From: Vreelandella neptunia
GTDB lineage: Bacteria; Pseudomonadota; Gammaproteobacteria; Pseudomonadales; Halomonadaceae
DNA: 64,000 bases
Assembly: GCF_034479615.1 (NCBI RefSeq)
Contig: NZ_CP140255.1
Location: 2,604,001 to 2,668,000, forward strand
Reading direction: 5' to 3'
In this document: positions 15,253 to 24,428 of the stretch, one piece after another
Layout of the letters: every line of letters starts with the position of its first letter
Numbering within the stretch: position 1 is the stretch's first letter
Notes under the pieces: generated by a model
Seen by the model: the letters and a program-made list of their open reading frames with translations, nothing else
What the model was told of the DNA's origin: nothing
Database searches by the model: none
Translations under genes and position numbers: made by a program

Positions 15253-18200
15253 ATGAACGATCATCTGCAGAGCGACGTGAGTGATCTACGCTCACGCATT
15301 CGCAGTCATTATGATGCCAACGAGGCAGATGTGCTGCACGGGCTTATCGAGCGCATCAAGCTTTCGGAAGACGACCGCAAGAAGGTTGCCGCCGTCGGCG
15401 CCAACTACGTGGAGCGTGTGCGTAAGGAGAGGTCTCCCTCGATGATGGAGGCGTTCCTGGCCGAGTACGGGCTCTCGACTACTGAGGGCGTCGGCCTAAT
15501 GTGTCTGGCAGAAGCGCTACTGCGCGTGCCCGATGCGGAAACCATCGACGACCTGATCCACGACAAGATTGAGCCCTCCGACTGGGGCGCCCACCTGGGC
15601 AAGTCTTCGTCTTCAATGGTCAATGCCTCTACCTGGGCGCTGCTGCTGACCGGCAAGGTGCTGGAAGAAGACCCCAAGGGCCCGACCCGAGCGCTGCGCG
15701 GACTGGTACGCCGCATGGGCGAGCCGGTGGTGCGCAAGGCGGTTGGTCAGTCGATGAAGATTCTCGGCCGCCAGTTCGTGCTTGGTCAAACCATCGAAGA
15801 AGGCATGAAGAATGCCCGTGAGCTCGAGAAACAGGGCTACACCTACTCCTACGATATGCTGGGCGAAGCGGCGCGCACCGACGAAGATGCCGTCCGCTAT
15901 CATGAGGCTTATGCCAAGGCGATTTCCGCCATTGCCGAGCAAGCCAAAGGTGATGTACGCGGTAGCCCCGGCATTTCGGTGAAGCTCTCGGCGCTGCACC
16001 CACGTTATGAATACACTCACCGTGACACGGTGATGGCAGAGCTGTTGCCACGCGCCAAAGAATTGGTGCAGCAAGCGGCCAAGGCCAATATCGGTTTCAA
16101 TATCGACGCCGAAGAGCAGGATCGGTTGGATCTCTCCCTCGACGTGATTGAGGCGCTAATGGCTGACCCCAGTCTGGACGGATGGGATGGCTTCGGGGTC
16201 GTCGTGCAAGCCTACGGGCGCCGTGCCGCGCCCATGATTGAGACACTCTACGAACTCGCCGAGCGGTTTGATCGCAAAATCATGGTGCGGCTGGTTAAGG
16301 GTGCCTACTGGGATACCGAAATCAAGCTCTCCCAGGAAATGGGGGTCAAGACCTTCCCGGTCTTCACTCGCAAGGTCAACACCGATGTCAGCTACATGGC
16401 CTGCGCGCAAATGCTGCTCGACCGGCGTGACCGCATCTATCCGCAGTTCGCGACTCATAACGCCCACACCTGCGCCGCCGTCGTGGAGATGGCGGGCAGC
16501 GATAAGGACAGCTACGAGTTCCAGCGCCTGCATGGCATGGGCGAATCGCTGCACCACATCGTCAAGGAGTCAGAAGGTACGCACTGTCGCATCTACGCCC
16601 CTGTTGGCGCGCACCGTGACCTGCTGGCCTACCTGGTACGCCGCCTGCTGGAGAATGGCGCAAACTCCTCGTTCGTCAACCAGGTAGTGGACAGTTCGAT
16701 TCCGGCGAGCGAAGTCTCAAGAGATCCCATTGAAAGCTTTAAGCAACTCGGCAACGATGTCTCAAGCCCGTTGATCCGCCAGCCTAGCGAGCTGTTCGAG
16801 CCCGAGCGCAAGAACTCCAAAGGTTACCGCATCAACGAACCCGCCTCGATCCTGCCGCTGCTCAACGCTCGCGAAGCGTTTGCCGACGCCACCTGGACGG
16901 CAGGCCCCATGCTGGTGGGAAGCCCCGCCCCCCAAGGGCCTGCTCGCGATGCCGTCTCCCCCGCCGACGGCTCGCGGGTGATCGGCAAGGTGCATGAAGC
17001 CACACCAGAAGAAGTGGCGACTGCCCTTGACGCCGCCGAAGAAGGCTTCCGCGAATGGTCGTCACGCCCTGCTGCCGAACGCGCTGCGGTGCTACGCCGC
17101 ACCGCTGATCTCTACGAAGAGCACATCGCCGAGCTGACCGTGATCACCACCCGCGAAGCGGGCAAGATGATGTTCGATGGCATCGCGGAAGTGCGTGAGG
17201 CGGTGGATTTCCTGCGCTACTACGCCAACGAAGGCGAGCGGTTGGAAGCGGAAGAACCCGGCAACGCCCGTGGCATCTTCGTCTGCATTAGCCCGTGGAA
17301 CTTCCCGCTGGCCATCACTACCGGGCAGATCGCTGCAGCGTTAGTCGCTGGCAACGCGGTCATCGCCAAGCCCGCCGAGCAGACGCCCCTGATCGCTGCT
17401 CGCGCCGTCGAGTTGATGCGTGAGGCTGGCCTACCGGAAGCGGCACTGCAGTTGTTGCCTGGCGACGGCCCAACGGTGGGTGGCCCGCTAACCAGCGACC
17501 CACGTATCGCTGGCGTCTGTTTCACCGGCTCGACCCCGGTGGCACAGATCATCCACAAGGCTCTGGCGGACAACGCAGGTCCTGACGCCGTGCTGATCGC
17601 CGAGACCGGCGGCCTGAACTCCATGATCGTCGACTCCACGGCGCTGACCGAACAGGCTGTGCGCGATATCCTGATCTCCTCCTTCCAGTCAGCTGGTCAG
17701 CGCTGTTCCGCGCTGCGCATGCTGTATGTCCAGGAAGAGGCCCGAGACCGCCTGCTCAACATGCTCTACGGCGCCATGGACGCACTCACCATTGGCGACC
17801 CCTGGAACACGGATACCGACGTTTCGCCTGTGATCGACGTCGATGCCCAACAGGAAATCAGCGACTACGTTGCGTCGAATGAGAAAGCTGGAAAAGTGCT
17901 GAAGAAGCTGTCTGCGCCGGACACCGGCACCTTTGTCACCCCGGCGGTGATTGAAGTTGGGGGCATTGAAGATCTCGAACGAGAAATCTTCGGCCCGGTG
18001 CTGCACGTGGCCACCTTCAAGGCGCGGGATATCGACAAGGTTGTCGACGACATCAATGGCAAGGGCTACGGACTAACCTTCGGCCTGCATACCCGCATTG
18101 ACGACCGCGTTCAGCAGATCGTCGAGCGCATCCATGTCGGCAACGTCTACGTCAACCGCAACCAGATCGGTGCCATCGTTGGCTCTCAACCGTTCGGCGG

Positions 18201-18909
18201 CGAGGGCCTCTCAGGTACCGGACCCAAAGCTGGCGGCCCGCTCTATGTCACTCGTTTCCGCCGCACCGCCGACGCCGAGCTACATGAGACGCCTAAGGGG
18301 AGCGCAGTATCACTTAGCGATCTCCAATCGGCTCTCGACGGGCTAGATGCACGTAACTGGGCAGCACGACCCAATCGCATCGAGGTACTGCGCAAGGCGC
18401 TCTCCGGTAAAGGTGGCGTGATCCGCAAGGCGCTTGCCGAAACAGCAGCGTTGGACATTACGCCGCAGACACTGCCGGGACCGACAGGTGAAAGCAACCG
18501 CCTGGCAATGTATCCGAAGGGCTCTGTTCTGTGTCTCGGGCCGACGCTGGATATCGCCATTGCACAAGCAGCACAGGCCCTAGGCACGGGCTGTGCCGCT
18601 GTCATCGTGGCACCAGGCGCCGAGCAGGCCGTGAAGCCCCTGATCGACGCCGGAGTGCCAGTGGCCGGGCTTGATGGCAGCGTTTCAGCCGAGACGTTGA
18701 GCGAGATCAAAGGGATTGCGGCAGTCGCCGCCGCTGGCAGCAGCGACTGGACGCGTGAACTGCGGATTGCGCTGGCCAAGCGCGACGGTGCCATCGTGCC
18801 ACTAGAGACCCAGACCATCTCGCCGGATCGCTACGTGGTAGAACGCCATCTATGTATCGACACCACCGCAGCGGGCGGTAACGCCAGCCTGTTGGCAACG
18901 GCTGAATAG
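15253..18909 (+). CDS. putA: Bifunctional proline dehydrogenase / delta-1-pyrroline-5-carboxylate dehydrogenase
   Basis: A 1218-residue PutA that oxidises proline to glutamate in two steps, passing electrons to FAD/quinone and then NAD+. An alpha-helical arm (about 20-150) leads to the proline dehydrogenase barrel (about 180-480; RLVKGAYWD, FATHNAHT), then the aldehyde dehydrogenase domain (about 550-1010) with PWNFPLAI, catalytic Glu784 (AETGG) and Cys818 (GQRCSALR), and a C-terminal domain of about 200 residues. The N terminus lacks the ribbon-helix-helix DNA-binding domain seen in E. coli PutA, so it should not autorepress; the AraC protein nearby is the likely regulator. ATG at 15253 follows AAGGAGAG. 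Confidence 0.95.
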   Translation: MNDHLQSDVSDLRSRIRSHYDANEADVLHGLIERIKLSEDDRKKVAAVGANYVERVRKERSPSMMEAFLAEYGLSTTEGVGLMCLAEALLRVPDAETIDDLIHDKIEPSDWGAHLGKSSSSMVNASTWALLLTGKVLEEDPKGPTRALRGLVRRMGEPVVRKAVGQSMKILGRQFVLGQTIEEGMKNARELEKQGYTYSYDMLGEAARTDEDAVRYHEAYAKAISAIAEQAKGDVRGSPGISVKLSALHPRYEYTHRDTVMAELLPRAKELVQQAAKANIGFNIDAEEQDRLDLSLDVIEALMADPSLDGWDGFGVVVQAYGRRAAPMIETLYELAERFDRKIMVRLVKGAYWDTEIKLSQEMGVKTFPVFTRKVNTDVSYMACAQMLLDRRDRIYPQFATHNAHTCAAVVEMAGSDKDSYEFQRLHGMGESLHHIVKESEGTHCRIYAPVGAHRDLLAYLVRRLLENGANSSFVNQVVDSSIPASEVSRDPIESFKQLGNDVSSPLIRQPSELFEPERKNSKGYRINEPASILPLLNAREAFADATWTAGPMLVGSPAPQGPARDAVSPADGSRVIGKVHEATPEEVATALDAAEEGFREWSSRPAAERAAVLRRTADLYEEHIAELTVITTREAGKMMFDGIAEVREAVDFLRYYANEGERLEAEEPGNARGIFVCISPWNFPLAITTGQIAAALVAGNAVIAKPAEQTPLIAARAVELMREAGLPEAALQLLPGDGPTVGGPLTSDPRIAGVCFTGSTPVAQIIHKALADNAGPDAVLIAETGGLNSMIVDSTALTEQAVRDILISSFQSAGQRCSALRMLYVQEEARDRLLNMLYGAMDALTIGDPWNTDTDVSPVIDVDAQQEISDYVASNEKAGKVLKKLSAPDTGTFVTPAVIEVGGIEDLEREIFGPVLHVATFKARDIDKVVDDINGKGYGLTFGLHTRIDDRVQQIVERIHVGNVYVNRNQIGAIVGSQPFGGEGLSGTGPKAGGPLYVTRFRRTADAELHETPKGSAVSLSDLQSALDGLDARNWAARPNRIEVLRKALSGKGGVIRKALAETAALDITPQTLPGPTGESNRLAMYPKGSVLCLGPTLDIAIAQAAQALGTGCAAVIVAPGAEQAVKPLIDAGVPVAGLDGSVSAETLSEIKGIAAVAAAGSSDWTRELRIALAKRDGAIVPLETQTISPDRYVVERHLCIDTTAAGGNASLLATAE

Positions 18910-19262
18910 GTCGGCGCTAAGAAAACGCGGATCAATGTCTAAGCGATCAAAATTAGCCACTACTCGTTAGTGGCTTTTTTTTATCTGGTAGCCGAGTTTT
19001 CCGACTCTTAGTTACTTAGTGCGGAATGACTTCTGCTAGACAGATAATGGCACTTGCGGGAGGTAGCTTTAGCTCGCGACCGTTCAGGCTACCAGCCCGA
19101 CAAAATGAGGAGGGCCTGCGCAGCCTTGTGTGCATAGCGCCTAGACCTTGTCTAACAACCCTTGCCCTGGATCAATAATCCACTCCCTGGGTCTCGTTAC
19201 ACTGGCTTCATCGTTAAGCGGCTATCGAAAGGCCGTCTAATCTTGACCCCAGGAGTGAACCC
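18910..19262. other. Intergenic region between putA and ompW
   Basis: 353 bases. The putA terminator occupies 18955-18982. The rest holds the ompW leader; CCCTGG occurs twice near 19170-19195 around an AT-rich core, and AGGAG precedes the ompW start. I see no ORF or RNA gene here and no convincing FNR site. Confidence 0.5.
18955..18982 (+). terminator. Rho-independent terminator of putA
   Basis: An 8-bp perfect stem AGCCACTA/TAGTGGCT (18955-18962 with 18968-18975), five-base loop, then a run of eight T. It lies 45 bp after the putA stop. Confidence 0.92.
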
Positions 19263-19889
19263 ATGCGTAAAGCCGCCCTGCCTACCCTACTTGTAACCAC
19301 TGTTGCCGCTGCGGCAATAATGACCAGCAGTCAGGCATTCGCCTACGGCGCTGGTGACTTCTTTACCCGCGTGGGTGTTGCTAAAGTTGCCCCCACCAGC
19401 GACAACGGCTCACTGGCCAACGGTGCGCTGTCCGTGGATGTACAGGATAAAACCGATTTCGCGTTCACCTTGGGCTATCGTTTCCACGATAAAGTCGGCG
19501 TGGAGTTGCTGGCGGCGCTGCCGTTCGAGCACGATATCCATCTGAATGGCGATAATATCGCCTCGACCAAGCACCTACCGCCGACTCTAACGCTACAGTA
19601 CTACCCGCTGGGTGGTACTCAGGCCCGCGTACAGCCCTATATCGGTGCTGGCATTAACTACACCCACTTCTCCGATGAAGAGCTGGCGATTGGTGATTTA
19701 GACCTGGATGACTCCTGGGGCGCAGCGGGCCAGGTAGGTGTCGATCTGCTTATTGACGACCACTGGGCGCTGAACGCCGCCGCTTGGTACATCGATATCG
19801 ATACCGATGCGAAGGTCAATGGTGCAGCAGCGGGTACCGTTGAGATCGACCCTCTCGTGGTCATGGCAGGCCTCAGTTACCGCTTCTAA
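19263..19889 (+). CDS. ompW: OmpW-family outer membrane protein
   Basis: A 208-residue outer membrane barrel. A signal peptide (KAALPTLLVTTVAAAAIM) ends in AFA before YGAGDFFTRVGVAKVAP, the OmpW start. Alternating polar and hydrophobic strands follow, with PTLTLQYYPLG and PYIGAGINYTHF typical of the family, and the protein ends in Phe as expected for outer membrane insertion. OmpW forms an eight-stranded barrel for small hydrophobic molecules and is often controlled by oxygen or osmolarity. ATG at 19263 follows AGGAG. Confidence 0.92.
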   Translation: MRKAALPTLLVTTVAAAAIMTSSQAFAYGAGDFFTRVGVAKVAPTSDNGSLANGALSVDVQDKTDFAFTLGYRFHDKVGVELLAALPFEHDIHLNGDNIASTKHLPPTLTLQYYPLGGTQARVQPYIGAGINYTHFSDEELAIGDLDLDDSWGAAGQVGVDLLIDDHWALNAAAWYIDIDTDAKVNGAAAGTVEIDPLVVMAGLSYRF

Positions 19890-19920
19890 ATCGCTTGCAA
19901 ATCCGCTAGCAGATGTTATT

Positions 19921-19950
19921 CACAAAGCCTGCCTCACGGCGGGCTTTGTG
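19921..19950 (+). terminator. Terminator after ompW
   Basis: A 13-bp stem with one G-T pair (19921-19933 with 19938-19950) and a four-base loop TCAC lies 31 bp after the ompW stop. A short T run follows. It could also serve yqcC, which ends at 19970 on the other strand. Confidence 0.75.
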
Positions 19951-19969
19951 CGTTTAGTGGCACGCTGTT

Positions 19970-20305
19970 TTAAGTGCTTTCAGTGACGATCTGGTCGACC
20001 TTCTCTACCGCCCGGACGATGAGCAGTTGGTGATGGGCAGGTGTTTTTTCCTGCTGCAAATAGGCCGCCACAGCGGGGGCAACCTCGCACTTTGCGGGCA
20101 TGGCAGCACGGGCATCAATCAAAGCGTTCAAGCGGGCAATAAACACAAAGCGTATCCATTGAGGCAGCGACATCGTGTCGATGCAAAATGGCTGCTGGCT
20201 GGCAAACGCCTCTGCATCGGGTGTTGGCATTCGCCATAGATCGGCGGCTTTCATCGACGCCTCTAGCTCTAGAAGCGCTGTCTGCAGCGGTTGATAAGTA
20301 CTCAT
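19970..20305 (-). CDS. yqcC: YqcC-like protein (DUF446)
   Basis: A 111-residue soluble protein. MSTYQPLQTALLELEASMKAADLW at the start and QPFCIDTMSLPQWIRFVFIARLNALID in the middle fit the YqcC family, whose role is unknown (in enterobacteria it lies beside the pseudouridine synthase truC). The start ATG at 20305 matches the usual family length; an upstream GTG at 20365 would add 20 hydrophobic residues that do not fit. Confidence 0.85.
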   Translation of the reverse strand: MSTYQPLQTALLELEASMKAADLWRMPTPDAEAFASQQPFCIDTMSLPQWIRFVFIARLNALIDARAAMPAKCEVAPAVAAYLQQEKTPAHHQLLIVRAVEKVDQIVTEST

Positions 20306-20632
20306 ATAATCGTTTGTCACTACCTCGAAAATGAAAAATATGTGGCGTCTGACCATTATCCCCACTCCGTGGGTGCCTTGCCACTTATCAACGCTTGCGA
20401 GAAGTTATCCATAGACTCACAGAAAACCTGCACGAGCCTGTGGATAAACTATGGAAAGGTGTCGCAACGCTTGCTCTCATGGGGCTTTCGCACAGTTGAT
20501 TAATTTTTAACCGTATTGTCATTAAAGCTAATGCATTGAGACACTGCCATTAACACCATGTTTTATCAGCCACTCGGCTGACAGTGCCACATCAGCAAGG
20601 TAGAGTGCAGGCTTGCAACACGGAAGGATGTC
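20306..20632. other. Intergenic region with DnaA-box-like cluster
   Basis: 327 bases between yqcC and the DUF3549 gene. It holds three DnaA-box-like nonamers (described separately), an AT-rich stretch near 20500-20530 and the leader of the downstream gene. No ORF or RNA gene is evident. Confidence 0.5.
20356..20447. other. Cluster of DnaA-box-like sites
   Basis: TTATCCCCA at 20356-20364 (plus), TTATCCATA at 20405-20413 (plus) and TGTGGATAA at 20439-20447 (the exact consensus TTATCCACA on the minus strand). An AT-rich tract follows at about 20500-20530. No dnaA, dnaN, rpmH, mnmG or parAB is near, so this is not a typical oriC. Confidence 0.5.
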
Positions 20633-21670
20633 ATGCAACCAATTCAAACCCTTGATGAGTTTTTTACCCGCAGCGGTGGCGAGGTTTCCCTTTACCATAT
20701 GGGGCGCCATGTCGTCCCATGCTCGCGGGAGTCACTTGCTGCTTTTGAAAGTGGCGAACTGGCCTGGCCTGAACCCTGGCAAGGACAAGCTCGCTTGGCC
20801 ATTGTGTTCCGCCTTGGCGATATGCCCGAGCCTGCCATTTGGTTCTTAGCCTTGCCACTGGATGAGCAGGGAATGATTGCCCCCGCCCAGCGCGATGCGT
20901 TTTTAAACCGACTGTTGGAAACACTGGGGCGCGCGGTTTCTAACGTGGGTCGTGAAGAAACAGCGGACGTGGATCACTTAATGAAGGATAATCCCCTCGC
21001 CTTCACGCCTAGCGTCACCTTCCAGGCCATGCTCAATGCACGCGCCACCCATGCGCGTGGGCTGCCTGCCAGCCAGCATTTTGAGCCGGTTGAGGCCTAC
21101 TTGAGCGGCCAGCAAGTAATCGATTGGCAGGCGTTGGGGTTACAAGGGATTGCCGATTACGTCGTTCGTATGGAAAGGCTTGACGCTGATTCGTTAGCAC
21201 CGCGTTTGCCTGAACTACCCACCGCCGTTATCCACTCCTTGTGCTACTGTTTAGAGCACCAACCATTGCCACAGGCGTTAGTCGACGCACTGCAGCGTCG
21301 CGGCGAAGCCGCCGCACAAGCGGGCGACATTGAAACGCTGTGTGCCTGTCTGCGTGCAGTAGGCAATACTGAAGCATCATCGGTGGGCAATTGGTACACG
21401 GCCTTACTCAATGACACAGCGGCCTGTGGGCCGGATGTACTCGCTGCAATAGCCGGGCGTGGTTGGGGCTATCTTGAAGACGCTCAGCGCCTGCCGCTTT
21501 TTCTGCAACGCTTAGCGGAAGATGAGCGTAGCGATTTTGCCGCCGTAGTACGTGATATTGCGTTAATACCCAGGCTACGCTTACCGGTCATGATGGCTCT
21601 ACGGGATGCGCCTACTGGCTCTCCTATTCAACACCGTTTGACCCTGATGATGTCAAAGAGGAATGCTTGA
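20633..21670 (+). CDS. DUF3549 family protein
   Basis: A 345-residue soluble protein with no signal peptide or membrane helix. The N-terminal region TLDEFFTRSGGEVSLYHMGRHV and the later RLAIVFRLGDMPEPAIWFLALPLDEQG match DUF3549, found in Pseudomonas and relatives. The second half is helical and may contain repeat-like helices. Function is unknown. GGAAGG precedes ATG at 20633. It reads towards rimB, 36 bp away. Confidence 0.82.
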   Translation: MQPIQTLDEFFTRSGGEVSLYHMGRHVVPCSRESLAAFESGELAWPEPWQGQARLAIVFRLGDMPEPAIWFLALPLDEQGMIAPAQRDAFLNRLLETLGRAVSNVGREETADVDHLMKDNPLAFTPSVTFQAMLNARATHARGLPASQHFEPVEAYLSGQQVIDWQALGLQGIADYVVRMERLDADSLAPRLPELPTAVIHSLCYCLEHQPLPQALVDALQRRGEAAAQAGDIETLCACLRAVGNTEASSVGNWYTALLNDTAACGPDVLAAIAGRGWGYLEDAQRLPLFLQRLAEDERSDFAAVVRDIALIPRLRLPVMMALRDAPTGSPIQHRLTLMMSKRNA

Positions 21671-21706
21671 GCCAATGTTGTCACTTTTAATTGCAAGGAG
21701 TGAGCC

Positions 21707-22147
21707 GTGAAGGAATTACCCTATCAGGCCAAAGCGGTCATTGGCCGCCGCGAGATGGTGACGCTACCTGAACTAGGGCTTCACCTATGCTGTAAAGCAG
21801 ACACGGGCGCGCGTACTTCTGCTCTGCATGCAGAAGATATAGAGACGCATGAAGATGAACATGGCCAACTGTGGGTCAGCTTTATTACCCACAGTGGTGG
21901 CCCGACAACGCCGGCCCACCGCTACAGTTTGCACTTGCATGATCGGCGCCGCATTACTAGCTCCAACGGTCATAGCGAGTGGCGTTATGTTATTCGCACC
22001 CCTATGCAGATGGGCGATTTGAATTTCCCTGTTGAACTCACCCTTACTGACCGCAGCAATATGCGTCACCCAATGCTGCTAGGACGCCGCGCCATGCGCC
22101 GCCTCATGGTTGCACCCGGTGCTGCATTCTTGCACGGTGAGCCTTAA
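21707..22147 (+). CDS. rimB: RimB-like protease (PF05618), partner of RimK
   Basis: A 146-residue protein with KADTGARTSALHA near residue 30, the DTGA signature of retropepsin-like proteases, and MLLGRRAMRR near the end. The family was long annotated 'ATP-dependent zinc protease'; RimB has been linked to removal of glutamates added by RimK. The gene starts with GTG at 21707 after AAGGAG. It precedes rimK by 41 bp, which supports the functional link. Confidence 0.88.
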   Translation: MKELPYQAKAVIGRREMVTLPELGLHLCCKADTGARTSALHAEDIETHEDEHGQLWVSFITHSGGPTTPAHRYSLHLHDRRRITSSNGHSEWRYVIRTPMQMGDLNFPVELTLTDRSNMRHPMLLGRRAMRRLMVAPGAAFLHGEP

Positions 22148-22188
22148 CCCTTTATAAGTCGCCTTTATCTAGGCTCGGAGTCCTTTAA

Positions 22189-23097
22189 ATGCATATCGCT
22201 CTGCTGTCACGCAATCGCAATTTGTACTCTACCCGCCGCTTGGTTGAAGCCGCAGAGCAGCGCGGGCATACCGCCCGCGTGGTGGACACGCTGCGCTGCT
22301 ATATGAGCATTACCTCGCACCACCCTTCGATCCACTATAAAGGCCAAGAGATTGAGCCTTTCGATGCGGTGATCCCGCGCATTGGTGCATCAGTCACCTT
22401 TTATGGCTGCGCGCTGTTGCGTCAGTTTGAGATGATGGGCACCTACGTTATCAACGATAACGTCTCGATTACCCGTTCGCGGGATAAATTGCGCTCACTG
22501 CAGCTGCTATCGCGCAAAGGGTTGGGGCTGCCGATTACCGGCTTCGCCCACTCACCGGACGACATTCCCGACCTGATCACCATGGTTAAAGGTGCACCAC
22601 TGGTCATCAAACTGCTGGAAGGTACCCAGGGGATTGGCGTGGTATTGGCGGAAACTAATCAAGCGGCAGAATCTGTGATTCAGGCGTTCATGGGTATGAA
22701 AGCCAATATAATGGTGCAGGAGTACATTAAAGAGGCGCGTGGCGCCGATATTCGCTGCTTGGTGATCGGCGATAAGGTAGTCGCCTCGATGAAGCGTCAG
22801 GCGGCGGATGGTGAGTTCCGCTCGAACCTACACCGCGGTGGCTCCGCTAGCGTGATCCGGATCACCCCTGAAGAGCGCTCAACGGCTATCCGTGCAGCTA
22901 AAGCCATGGGGCTGCGCGTTGCAGGTGTCGATTTACTCCGATCCAATCACGGTCCGGTGATTATGGAGGTTAACTCTTCGCCTGGTTTGCAGGGCATTGA
23001 GAACGCCACCGGCAAAGATATTGCAGGAATGATCATTGAACACATTGAAAGAAACGCCACACCAGCCCGTAAAGCGCCGCCCAAGCCTAAAGGCTAA
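22189..23097 (+). CDS. rimK: Ribosomal protein S6 modification enzyme RimK (L-glutamate ligase)
   Basis: A 302-residue ATP-grasp ligase. [22 protein letters not shown] opens the RimK N-terminal domain; the ATP-grasp part has [43 protein letters not shown] and [13 protein letters not shown]. RimK adds glutamates to the C terminus of ribosomal protein S6 and can make poly-glutamate. ATG at 22189 follows CGGAG. Confidence 0.95.
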   Translation: MHIALLSRNRNLYSTRRLVEAAEQRGHTARVVDTLRCYMSITSHHPSIHYKGQEIEPFDAVIPRIGASVTFYGCALLRQFEMMGTYVINDNVSITRSRDKLRSLQLLSRKGLGLPITGFAHSPDDIPDLITMVKGAPLVIKLLEGTQGIGVVLAETNQAAESVIQAFMGMKANIMVQEYIKEARGADIRCLVIGDKVVASMKRQAADGEFRSNLHRGGSASVIRITPEERSTAIRAAKAMGLRVAGVDLLRSNHGPVIMEVNSSPGLQGIENATGKDIAGMIIEHIERNATPARKAPPKPKG

Positions 23098-23184
23098 GGC
23101 AAAATATTAAAATAATCCGCTTCGGGGGTGGCAAATAGTCGCTGTCACCCCCACAATCTGCGTCACCGAAGGAGGTAGACGCTC

Positions 23185-23631
23185 ATGTTTCTCGATAATC
23201 GCCAAGTGGCGATGGACAGCGTATTGGAAGCGCTGGCCGATAGCATTGATTATTTCCAAGACAATATCGAACGCCTGCGGCCCTCGCTGCGTGACGCTTT
23301 AAAGCCGCATTACACTGCGCGGCTCAAGCAGATGCGCAAGTTGCAGGAGCTTGCTCGTGCGCATTTGAAAATGCTGCCCCGGGATGCAGACGTTGAGCGC
23401 GATGACTTCTTATGGCTTTGGAGCCGTCTAAAAAGCTTCGTCGGCAACGATAGCCAAGTACTCATCAATGAGCTATTGGAGCAAGAGCGTGTATTAATGC
23501 AGGCGCTCTCCTCTCTGTATACCCACCCCTTACCCGACCCCATCGAACCGGTGGTAGAAGAGTGCATGCAGGGGTGTCGTAAGCTTATTCGCGAGCTGTA
23601 TGCGCTGCAAAAGCGTAAAACCCATCGCTAA
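23185..23631 (+). CDS. Helical protein of unknown function downstream of rimK
   Basis: A 148-residue, almost wholly alpha-helical soluble protein rich in Leu, Arg, Glu and Gln, with no motif I recognise. AAGGAGGT is a very strong ribosome-binding site for ATG at 23185. It follows rimK by 87 bp on the same strand; a 7-bp hairpin (GGGGGTG at 23124-23130 with CACCCCC at 23146-23152) lies in the gap. A regulatory partner of RimK/RimB is possible but unproven. Confidence 0.65.
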   Translation: MFLDNRQVAMDSVLEALADSIDYFQDNIERLRPSLRDALKPHYTARLKQMRKLQELARAHLKMLPRDADVERDDFLWLWSRLKSFVGNDSQVLINELLEQERVLMQALSSLYTHPLPDPIEPVVEECMQGCRKLIRELYALQKRKTHR

Positions 23632-23687
23632 CGCTCTATAGACACACAGCTAGAGGCTTTAAGCTAGCTGTCTATGGTCTCAAAGGG

Positions 23688-24410
23688 TTATGGTGGGCTA
23701 AAGCGCTCGTTGAGCGATGGCAGAATAAGGTCTATGGGCGTCTGCCTGGGTAACTCGATGGGCTCGGGCGTACCGAGAAAATAGGGCTCCCTCCCCCACA
23801 CATAGAGATCGCCCAGGGTAGCTACGCGCGCTGCCCATTCGCGCAGCTTTAAACGCCAACCCACTGCTACGGTGGGATCATCCGCAACACAGCCAGTGAC
23901 ATCGATACCTAGCTCGCGCCCAATATATACCGCGCGGGGAAGATGCCAGCTCTGGGTAATCAGCAGAGCTTTATCAAGCTGAAACACATCCCGAGCACGC
24001 GCTAGCGTGTCGTAGGTGCTAAAACCAGCAAAGTCCATGGTCAACTGCTCAGACGCGACGCCGCGGCGATACAGCTCGCGCCACATTGCACGCGGCTCGT
24101 TATACGCCTGGGTACGATTATCCCCGGAGAGCAAAAGATGCTCGACCTGGGACTGCTCAATTAAAGTCGCAGCGGTTCGCATGCGCGCATGGAAGTGCGG
24201 GTTTCGCACACCGCTGCGCGTCCAGTGAGACGTACCGAAGACAATCCCCACCTCTGCTGGACGACACTGCTGCGGCTGACGCTCAATATATGCGGCGGTC
24301 GTCGCGAGCACCCAAAAATTGCCGCCTATAAACAGCAATGTCGCCAGCAGCGACAGTGCTCCTAGCGACATTAATAAACGCTTTAGCCATTTCAACAAAA
24401 GGTTATGCAT
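23688..24410 (-). CDS. sanA: SanA-like envelope protein (DUF218)
   Basis: A 240-residue protein with one N-terminal membrane helix (about 10-32) and a DUF218 domain: GIVFGTSHWTRSGVRNPHFHAR, LLLSGDN, YNEPRAM, DFAGFSTYDTLARARDVF and LITQSWHLPRA. These follow E. coli SanA closely, an inner membrane protein whose loss raises vancomycin sensitivity at high temperature. It ends PFFLG-like (REPYFLG) as SanA does. It lies 18 bp after sufT on the same strand and may be read from the suf operon. Confidence 0.88.
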   Translation of the reverse strand: MHNLLLKWLKRLLMSLGALSLLATLLFIGGNFWVLATTAAYIERQPQQCRPAEVGIVFGTSHWTRSGVRNPHFHARMRTAATLIEQSQVEHLLLSGDNRTQAYNEPRAMWRELYRRGVASEQLTMDFAGFSTYDTLARARDVFQLDKALLITQSWHLPRAVYIGRELGIDVTGCVADDPTVAVGWRLKLREWAARVATLGDLYVWGREPYFLGTPEPIELPRQTPIDLILPSLNERFSPP

Positions 24411-24428
24411 CCAGCTCCCCAGCCGGGG

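Noticed and set aside
19140..19262. FNR site upstream of ompW
   Set aside because: GGATCAATAATCC near 19170 matches only one half of TTGAT-N4-ATCAA.
20356..20447. Chromosomal replication origin
   Set aside because: Only three boxes and none of the usual neighbouring genes (dnaA, dnaN, rpmH, mnmG, parAB); kept only as a DnaA-box cluster.
23644..23675. Inverted repeat ACAGCTAG/CTAGCTGT as a terminator
   Set aside because: An 8-bp stem is present between convergent genes, but there is no T run on either strand.
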